Assembly (NCBI RefSeq): GCF_037974265.1
Contig: NZ_CP150233.1
Coordinates: forward strand, 2,790,001 to 2,854,000
Length of the DNA stretch: 64,000 nucleotides
Direction: 5' to 3'
Source: Paenibacillus sp. FSL R5-0623
GTDB taxonomy: Bacteria > Bacillota > Bacilli > Paenibacillales > Paenibacillaceae
Position 1 is the stretch's first letter. Every line of letters starts with the position of its first letter. The position numbers and the translations under genes are program-made. The notes under the pieces were generated by a model, which worked only from the letters and a program-made list of their open reading frames with translations, searched no databases and was not told the origin of the DNA. Below are positions 57,674 through 64,000 of the stretch, piece by piece.

Positions 57674-60600
57674 AAAGACGACTTGTATCAAATATACAAT
57701 GATATCAGAACACGTAAACTAAATCCGCAAGATGCTGCCAATCAACTAACCTCTTTAATGGCGCAAAATCAACACACCCAGACTTCCGGCGAGTCTCAGG
57801 AATCCGGGAACACGCTTCAGGCTGATACCGAGTTACATGAAAAGACACGCAGAATGTTGACTAAGGCTGTGGCTGATCAATTGAAGGTACGACCGGAGGA
57901 AATTGAAGCCGATGTGGAGCTCAGTGAGTATGGATTTGATTCCATTATGTTAACCGAACTGAGTAACTCCCTGAACAAGAACTACAGACTGAATCTGACC
58001 CCGGCCGTTTTTTTTGAACATTCAACTTTAGCGCAATTTACAGACTATGCTTTGGAAACCTATGTTGATCAATTTGCAGAACTGTGGACATCTCCTGCCT
58101 CGGCAGGAGATGTCCAGAAACCACATATTTCGTCTGAGTCCACAATGAAGAACAGATTTAAGTCATCCGAAAATTTTGAAATGGCTCACCAGTCTGAGAA
58201 CGCTGAGAATGCTGGAACTTCCGTAAATGATGAAAGCTTTCATCAAGCTCAGAAAAGAAACTCTCCAACCTTGCAGCGAGCAGACAAGGCGATAACAACG
58301 TTTGAACCTGTTGCGATCGTAGGCATGACAGGAAGGTTTCCGATGGCAAAGGATACGGATGCGCTGTGGGAAAATTTAATCGAAGGAAGAGACTGTATCA
58401 CCGAAATTCCATTGTCACGCTGGGATTGGAAGTCCATTTATGGAGACCCCCTAAAGGAATCGAATAAAACCAACATTAAATGGGGCGGATTTATAGATGG
58501 TGTGGATGAATTTGATCCTTCATTTTTTGGCATCTCCCCGCGGGAAGCGGAACTTATGGACCCACAGCAGCGTCTGCTGATGCTCTATGTATGGAAGACC
58601 ATTGAGGATGCGGGCTATGCTGCTCAAAGCTTGTCTGGAAGTAACCTGGGTATATTCGTGGGTACCTCCGGAACGGGATACAGCAGTCTGATTTCCCGTT
58701 CCGGAATGGCTATTGAGGGGTATAGCTCAACCGGAATTGTTCCATCCGTAGGACCCAATCGAATGAGCTATTTTCTGAATGTACATGGTCCAAGTGAACC
58801 GATAGAGACGGCTTGTTCAAGCTCGCTAGTTGCTATCCATCGGGCAGTAACAGCGATGAGAAATGGGGATTGTGATGCAGCCATCGTTGGCGGTATTAAT
58901 ACCATCCTGACCCCGGAAGGGCATATCAGCTTTAACCGTGCAGGGATGCTGAGTGAAGACGGACGCTGCAAAACCTTTTCCGAACAGGCTAATGGGTATG
59001 TTCGCGGTGAAGGTGTCGGCATGCTGATGCTAAAGAGGGTGAAAGATGCAGAACAAGCGGGAGATCACATCTATGGGCTGATTCGGGGTACAAGCCAGAA
59101 CCATGGTGGACGGGCCAACTCCTTAACGGCACCTAATCCGAAAGCACAGGCTGACCTATTGATCCAGGCCTATCGCAAAGCCGATATTGATCCAAGAACC
59201 GTCGGTTATATCGAAACCCATGGAACGGGGACACCTCTGGGTGACCCAATTGAAGTGAATGGGCTGAAGGCCGCTTTTAAAGAGCTGGCTCGTCAATCAG
59301 GAGATGAACCGCTTGGAACACCGCATTGCGGTTTGGGTTCTGTAAAGTCTCATATTGGACACCTTGAGATGGCTGCTGGTGTGGCGGGTGTCATGAAGGT
59401 ATTGCTTCAGATGAAGCATCGTAAACTCGTGCCAGGCTTGCATCTGGATCATATTAACCCTTATGTCCAATTGGACAACAGCCCGTTTTATATTGTGCGC
59501 GAAACAAGAGAGTGGGCTGCCCCGAGAGATAGCGATGGCAGGGAAATGCCTAGACGTGCGGGAGTGAGCTCCTTTGGTTTTGGCGGCGTGAACGCACATA
59601 TCATTTTGGAAGAGTATATTCCGAATCGGGAGAATCTTGAAAAAAATACAACAGCAATCCCCGGACAATACCCTGCGATCGTAGTGTTGTCTGCCAGAAA
59701 CGAAGCACGATTGCGTGAACAAGTGAATCTACTGCTTCAGGCCTTGCGTGAAGGAAAGTATGCAGAGAACGATTTGGCTAATATGGCCTATACGTTACAG
59801 ATCGGACGAGAGCCTATGGAGGAGCGATTGGCACTGATTGTGGGGACTATGGCTGAATTGGCGACTGGCCTGACTCATTACATGCATGAAGGAGCAGTCA
59901 CAGGTCATGACGGGATTGAAATGTACAGAGGGCAAGCCAAACGCAAGGATACACTCCTCTCACTAACAGAAGATGAGGAAATGCAGGATCTGGTCCATAA
60001 ATGGTACCTGCGTGGCAAGCTGAGCAAAGTAGCAGAGATCTGGACAAGAGGGTTCATTGTCCAATGGTCAGCTCTGTATGATGGGAAGAAACCAGCCAGA
60101 ATCAGTCTGCCAACGTATCCGTTTGCCCAAGAGAAATATTGGGTTCCGATCCCGGATTCCCAAATGCCGCGGCCATTCGAAGATGAATATTCGAACTCGG
60201 CAGGGGTTCTGCATCCCCTTCTACACAGTAACATTTCTAATTTATACTCACAGCGCTATAGCTCCATTTTTACTGGAACCGAGTCATTTTTGCAAACTTC
60301 TGCTACATCGGGCAAACGGACTTTTCCCGATGTAGCCTGTATGGAAATGGCTCGTGTGGCGGCGCAGCATGCCATGGAGTCGTCAGATGGGGATGGGCAA
60401 TCGGTGATGAAGCTCAGATTATCCGAAGTGAAGTGGGTGCAGCATGACACAAATATCCTGAACACGGAGTTTCCATTACAGATTCAAATTGAAATTTACC
60501 CTGAAGAAGATCATAAAGAACTTTTTTTCGAAATCAGCAGTGCTGGCGACAAAAAGGAACGGCAGTTATTAACGACGGGAAGAGTCTCCAGACCGGAAAG

Positions 60601-63600
60601 CTCTGCCTACGACCTAACAAGGTTTGACTTGCAAGCTGTACGTAAGCGGTGTGAGTTGGACTCCAACTCAGCTAATTCGGACGCGTATAATGCATGGTCT
60701 GGCGGACAGACGACGGGCCGTGTGAAACAAAGTTATAAGGGGAATGGAGAAGTACTGCTACACATCTCCAGTTCCGAAGAAACTACAAGATCTACCAACA
60801 TGTTCATTGATCCAGAAATGCTAAAAGACGTCATTCAAGTTGGATTATGTGAACTCTGTGGGCAACAGGGTCAAGTGAACCTCGGGGGAGCCATTACCAT
60901 AAAATCAGTCCATTCCTTGGAGGTTTTGCAGGATGGGCAACCTGTTTGGGTATGGATTCGCCTGGGCACGCCGCCACATCATGATTCGACTGGAGCGGTT
61001 AGATCCGATCTTAGACTGGACGTAGTCATAGCCAATGACGCTGGTCAGGTTCTGATCTGGATGGAACAAGTCACCGTGAGTATGCCCGAGGTAGAAGGCG
61101 TAATCCTTCTGGAGCCACACTGGGAAACGGCCCCGAACCGCACGTCTTCTTCCGTACCGGTTTCATACAGCGAACATCGGATTATCCTGTGTGGTGAGTT
61201 GACAAATTTCACGATGACCGAAATGTTGAAACAGGAAATGCCAGGGGTTTCCCTGATACAACTCGGTTCAGCAGGAACCCTTGTACAACGTTACGAAGCA
61301 TATGTGCTTGCCCTGCTGGAGCAGTTCAAAGGTGGTGAGAGCCTTCGTCATGAAGGAAGCAAATTCATTCAGGTTGTCATACCTGACGATGCAGAACAAT
61401 CCAGACTGTGGACAGGGCTGTCTGGCCTGCTCCGTACCGTTCAGCTTGAACACCCGCAGGTACGCTGCCAGCTTGTTGAAATGCAGCGTGATACGTCACT
61501 GGAACAATGGGTGGAGCGGCTTAAGTCCTGTGCAAATTTGCCGAATGAGGATCACTTGCGATATATGGAGAACCAACTGTACCGTGCATCATGGAAGGAA
61601 CTGGTTCAGGACGTATCCACCGAGGCAGTGAGTTCCATCAGGGAGCGTTCTAATCGAGAAGGCCATGAGCATCTGCCCGCCCATCCGTGGCAAGATGGGG
61701 GCGTATACGTTATTACTGGAGGAGGCGGTGGTCTCGGACCCATTTTTGCACAGGAGATCGCATTCAAGGCGACCGGGACAACGATCATCTTGACGGGAAG
61801 GTCTCCAGCGTTGCCAACTGCCGTCAGGCAGAGGATACAGGAACTGCCCGCCAATTTTCAATACATGACCATGGATGTAGCGGATGAAGAAAATGTTCAG
61901 ACAGTGCTGGCGATGGTCCGTCATACGTATGGGAAAGTAAACGGCATTCTGCATGGCGCAGGCATTACCCGGGACCGTCTGCTTGAAAATAAAACAGGTG
62001 CAGAGTGCAGAGAGGTGCTGGCATCCAAAGTTGCAGGGACGGTTTATCTGGATGAAGCAACACGGAGGGATGACCTGGATGTCATGATTTTATTTTCTTC
62101 CGGTACAGGTGTGACGGGTAACATTGGACAGGCAGACTATGCGGCTGCCAATGCTTTCATGGATCGTTATGCTGCTTATCGCAATACGCTTGTCCACAGA
62201 GGAGAGCGGACCGGACAAACGTTATCGGTGAACTGGCCTCTTTGGGAATCGGGAGGTATGCAGATCAATGAACAGCAATTACGCAATTTGAAAAAACAGA
62301 CGGGCATGCATCCTCTGCGTGAAGAAGAAGGAACGGCAGCCCTGTATCAGGCGTTGGCAAGTGGAAGAAGTCAGGTACTGGTTGCGGCAGGTGAAGTGAC
62401 TCGATTGAAACTGAAGTTTTTGTCTTCCCCCGATGCTCTTGACTCACGGAATGCGGGGCAGCCAGCAATCCCAGAGGAACAGACGGATACAGCCTGGCTT
62501 GAACATAAGGTCAGGGAAACGATGGCTTCTATGATTTCGTCACTTCTTAAGGTGCAGGTTACACACATTGATCCCGAGGTTGAACTTGGGGAGTATGGAC
62601 TTGATTCCATCATGCTGACGGAACTGACCAACACACTTAACGAGAATTTCAACATGAGTCTTACCCCGGCACTGTTTTTTGAATATTCGACGCTGCAAGC
62701 CTTCTCGCAATATGTAACACGTACCTATCAACAACAATTTTTGACGAGATTCTCATCCAAGATGGTTCCCACACAAGCAAAGAGTGGGATTGAACGAGCT
62801 GAACCTCTTGTTTTCCGACAATTAACAAGTAAACATGCCTCGGACGTAGGAAGGGTGAAGCCAACAAACGTCATGGAGGATCAAGGCATTGCAATCGTAG
62901 GCATGAGTGGTATTTTCCCGATGGCTGCTGACCCGGATGAGCTGTGGGACAATCTTGCAGCCCAGCGGGATTGCATTACGGAAATTCCTCGGTCTCGGCG
63001 GGAAAAGTATGCTTATCAGAAGGATTCTTTTAACGAGACTGGGGAGCTCGACATGATCTGGGGAGGGTTTATTGAGGGTGTGGATCAATTTGATCCCGGA
63101 TTCTTTGGTATTTCTCCCCGTGAGGCGGAACTTATGGACCCGCAGCAGCGGCTGCTAATGCTGTATGTGTGGAAAGCGATTGAAGACGCCGGATATGCTC
63201 CGCAAAGCCTTTCTGGCAGCAAGATGGGCATATTTGTGGGAACGGCTGGTACGGGATACAGCAATCTCATCGCGTCTTCAGGCATGGCTATGGATAGCTA
63301 TACGTCAACGGGAATTGTACCTTCGGTTGGACCGAACCGGATGAGTTATTTTCTTAACGTCCATGGCCCGAGCGAGCCGATTGAAACCGCATGCTCCAGT
63401 TCGCTGGTTGCGATCCATCGCGCAGTCACGGCGATGAGGAACGGGGATTGCAATGCAGCCGTTGTAGGCGGTATTAATACCATTTTGACACCCGAAGGAT
63501 ATATAAGCTTAACTAAGGCAGGTATGTTGAGCAGTGATGGTCGGTGTAAAACGTTCTCAGCTCAGGCTGATGGATATGTTCGAAGTGAAGGGGTCGGCAT

Positions 63601-64000
63601 GTTGATGATCAAACCTCTCAAGGATGCAGAGGAAGCAGGAGATCATATCTATGCCGTTATCCGTGGAACAAACGAAAACCATGGAGGTCGCGCCAATTCA
63701 TTAACGGCACCCAACCCCAAAGCTCAGACAGAATTGTTATTTGAAGCGTACAAAAAAGCGGGAATTGATCCGAGAACGGTAGGTTATATTGAAACACACG
63801 GCACAGGAACTCCTTTGGGCGATCCGATCGAGGTTAATGCGCTTAAAGCGACGTTTAGGAATCTGTATGAACACACAGGGGATAGACAAATGGGTGAGGC
63901 GCATTGCGGACTAGGCTCGGTAAAAAGCAATATAGGACATTTGGAGATGGCTGCTGGTATTGCAGGTGTAATCAAAGTGCTACTGCAATTAAAACATCAA
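57671..64000 (+). CDS. Trans-AT PKS, 3'-partial (CDS7): docking - ACP - KS - DH0 - KR - ACP - KS
   Basis: The frame stays open for 2,110 codons to the window end. Residues 1-34 form a helical docking element that looks cognate to the CDS6 tail. An ACP (GFDS, Ser 91) then completes module L. Module M: KS (about 212-648, Cys 382 in ETACSSS), a DH fold that has lost both catalytic residues (Ser 877 for His, Lys 1052 for Asp), KR (nucleotide motif near 1345, Ser-Tyr-Asn intact, LxD-type Asp) and ACP (GLDS, Ser 1646). Module N starts with a KS (from about 1738, Cys 1908) that is cut just after its Gly-His motif. The two KSs align without net gaps over the whole shared length and are close paralogues. 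The product of module M should be a beta-hydroxyl, because the DH cannot act. Confidence 0.93.
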   Translation, partial: MKDDLYQIYNDIRTRKLNPQDAANQLTSLMAQNQHTQTSGESQESGNTLQADTELHEKTRRMLTKAVADQLKVRPEEIEADVELSEYGFDSIMLTELSNSLNKNYRLNLTPAVFFEHSTLAQFTDYALETYVDQFAELWTSPASAGDVQKPHISSESTMKNRFKSSENFEMAHQSENAENAGTSVNDESFHQAQKRNSPTLQRADKAITTFEPVAIVGMTGRFPMAKDTDALWENLIEGRDCITEIPLSRWDWKSIYGDPLKESNKTNIKWGGFIDGVDEFDPSFFGISPREAELMDPQQRLLMLYVWKTIEDAGYAAQSLSGSNLGIFVGTSGTGYSSLISRSGMAIEGYSSTGIVPSVGPNRMSYFLNVHGPSEPIETACSSSLVAIHRAVTAMRNGDCDAAIVGGINTILTPEGHISFNRAGMLSEDGRCKTFSEQANGYVRGEGVGMLMLKRVKDAEQAGDHIYGLIRGTSQNHGGRANSLTAPNPKAQADLLIQAYRKADIDPRTVGYIETHGTGTPLGDPIEVNGLKAAFKELARQSGDEPLGTPHCGLGSVKSHIGHLEMAAGVAGVMKVLLQMKHRKLVPGLHLDHINPYVQLDNSPFYIVRETREWAAPRDSDGREMPRRAGVSSFGFGGVNAHIILEEYIPNRENLEKNTTAIPGQYPAIVVLSARNEARLREQVNLLLQALREGKYAENDLANMAYTLQIGREPMEERLALIVGTMAELATGLTHYMHEGAVTGHDGIEMYRGQAKRKDTLLSLTEDEEMQDLVHKWYLRGKLSKVAEIWTRGFIVQWSALYDGKKPARISLPTYPFAQEKYWVPIPDSQMPRPFEDEYSNSAGVLHPLLHSNISNLYSQRYSSIFTGTESFLQTSATSGKRTFPDVACMEMARVAAQHAMESSDGDGQSVMKLRLSEVKWVQHDTNILNTEFPLQIQIEIYPEEDHKELFFEISSAGDKKERQLLTTGRVSRPESSAYDLTRFDLQAVRKRCELDSNSANSDAYNAWSGGQTTGRVKQSYKGNGEVLLHISSSEETTRSTNMFIDPEMLKDVIQVGLCELCGQQGQVNLGGAITIKSVHSLEVLQDGQPVWVWIRLGTPPHHDSTGAVRSDLRLDVVIANDAGQVLIWMEQVTVSMPEVEGVILLEPHWETAPNRTSSSVPVSYSEHRIILCGELTNFTMTEMLKQEMPGVSLIQLGSAGTLVQRYEAYVLALLEQFKGGESLRHEGSKFIQVVIPDDAEQSRLWTGLSGLLRTVQLEHPQVRCQLVEMQRDTSLEQWVERLKSCANLPNEDHLRYMENQLYRASWKELVQDVSTEAVSSIRERSNREGHEHLPAHPWQDGGVYVITGGGGGLGPIFAQEIAFKATGTTIILTGRSPALPTAVRQRIQELPANFQYMTMDVADEENVQTVLAMVRHTYGKVNGILHGAGITRDRLLENKTGAECREVLASKVAGTVYLDEATRRDDLDVMILFSSGTGVTGNIGQADYAAANAFMDRYAAYRNTLVHRGERTGQTLSVNWPLWESGGMQINEQQLRNLKKQTGMHPLREEEGTAALYQALASGRSQVLVAAGEVTRLKLKFLSSPDALDSRNAGQPAIPEEQTDTAWLEHKVRETMASMISSLLKVQVTHIDPEVELGEYGLDSIMLTELTNTLNENFNMSLTPALFFEYSTLQAFSQYVTRTYQQQFLTRFSSKMVPTQAKSGIERAEPLVFRQLTSKHASDVGRVKPTNVMEDQGIAIVGMSGIFPMAADPDELWDNLAAQRDCITEIPRSRREKYAYQKDSFNETGELDMIWGGFIEGVDQFDPGFFGISPREAELMDPQQRLLMLYVWKAIEDAGYAPQSLSGSKMGIFVGTAGTGYSNLIASSGMAMDSYTSTGIVPSVGPNRMSYFLNVHGPSEPIETACSSSLVAIHRAVTAMRNGDCNAAVVGGINTILTPEGYISLTKAGMLSSDGRCKTFSAQADGYVRSEGVGMLMIKPLKDAEEAGDHIYAVIRGTNENHGGRANSLTAPNPKAQTELLFEAYKKAGIDPRTVGYIETHGTGTPLGDPIEVNALKATFRNLYEHTGDRQMGEAHCGLGSVKSNIGHLEMAAGIAGVIKVLLQLKHQ
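58304..62740 (+). other. Module M: KS-DH0-KR-ACP
   Basis: The DH fold (about 60209-61080) lacks the catalytic His (Ser codon 60299) and Asp (Lys codon 60824). The KR is intact with an LxD-type Asp. A beta-hydroxyl, probably B-type, is predicted. Confidence 0.78.
62882..64000 (+). other. Module N: KS (cut by window end)
   Basis: KS with Cys codon at 63392 (ETACSSS), HGTGT and KSNIGH motifs. It differs from the module M KS in the N-terminal RWDW region (RREK here) and has VRSEG for the usual VRGEG. The rest of the module is outside the window. Confidence 0.85.

Larger units (their letters stand above)
53476..58060 (+). other. Module L: KS-DH-KR | ACP
   Basis: Split between CDS6 and CDS7 after the KR, with docking-like helices on both ends. 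DH and KR are intact, so an olefin is predicted. The KS is a paralogue of the module K KS. Confidence 0.8.

Noticed and set aside
1..64000. CRISPR arrays, tRNA/rRNA genes, transposases or phage genes
   Set aside because: I saw none. The only repeats are PKS domain cassettes and short linker repeats, and almost every base is in a PKS frame.
1..64000. Assignment to a named polyketide (difficidin, bacillaene, macrolactin, paenimacrolidin, aurantinin)
   Set aside because: The module order does not let me name a product from sequence alone, and loading and release modules are outside the window. A cluster comparison would be needed.

Overview
The window is one continuous stretch of a giant modular type I polyketide synthase (PKS) locus of the trans-acyltransferase (trans-AT) class. 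All genes are on the + strand. Large purine-rich Shine-Dalgarno sites, ATG/GTG/TTG starts, moderate GC and the Bacillus-like megasynthase style point to a Firmicute of the Bacillales. Paenibacillus or Bacillus is plausible, but no housekeeping gene is present to settle it. None of the 14 ketosynthases (KS) is followed by an intact AT with a GHSxG site, so malonyl units must be loaded by a separate AT encoded elsewhere.

Layout. Seven CDSs are nearly contiguous: CDS1 (3-2891, 5' end outside the window), CDS2 (2888-9097), CDS3 (9145-15837), CDS4 (15851-27523), CDS5 (27520-37545), CDS6 (37657-57660, about 6,670 residues) and CDS7 (57671-64000, 3' end outside the window). I read them in order as 14 modules, labelled A to N. 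A: KS-(AT-like)-DH | KR-ACP. B: KS-DH-KR | MT-ACP. C: KS-KR-ACP. D: KS | DH*-ACP-KR. E: KS-DH-KR-ACP0-ACP. F: KS-KR-MT(N) | MT(C)-ACP. G: KS-DH-KR*-ACP. H: KS-DH-KR | MT-ACP-ER. I: KS-DH-KR-ACP0-ACP. J: KS-DH0-ACP. K: KS-DH0-KR-ACP. L: KS-DH-KR | ACP. M: KS-DH0-KR-ACP. N: KS, cut by the window end. '|' marks a boundary between polypeptides, '0' a domain that has lost catalytic residues, and '*' a domain with one altered key residue.

How they work together. The chain would pass along CDS1 to CDS7 on ACP phosphopantetheine arms. If the textbook rules hold, the window encodes a long reduced chain: olefins from A, B, E, I, L and probably G; hydroxyls from C, F, K, M and perhaps D; C-methyl groups from B, F and H; one saturated alpha-methyl unit from H; and a ketone or non-elongating step at J. 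Loading and release modules, the trans-AT and tailoring enzymes lie outside. I cannot match the layout to a named product.

Most notable: (i) all three methyltransferase modules are split between polypeptides at or inside the MT; (ii) the MT of module F is cut between its N-terminal part and its SAM-binding core; (iii) CDS3 and CDS4 are separated by what may be a single extra base; (iv) two long near-identical cassettes, DH-KR-ACP0 (2.6 kb) and KS-linker (1.8 kb), have been copied between modules, so module I and the start of J form a mosaic; (v) both copies of a duplicated ACP-like domain lack the phosphopantetheine serine, with a different residue in each; (vi) CDS1 carries a degenerate AT-like segment in a trans-AT enzyme; and (vii) the KR of module G has alanine in place of the catalytic serine.
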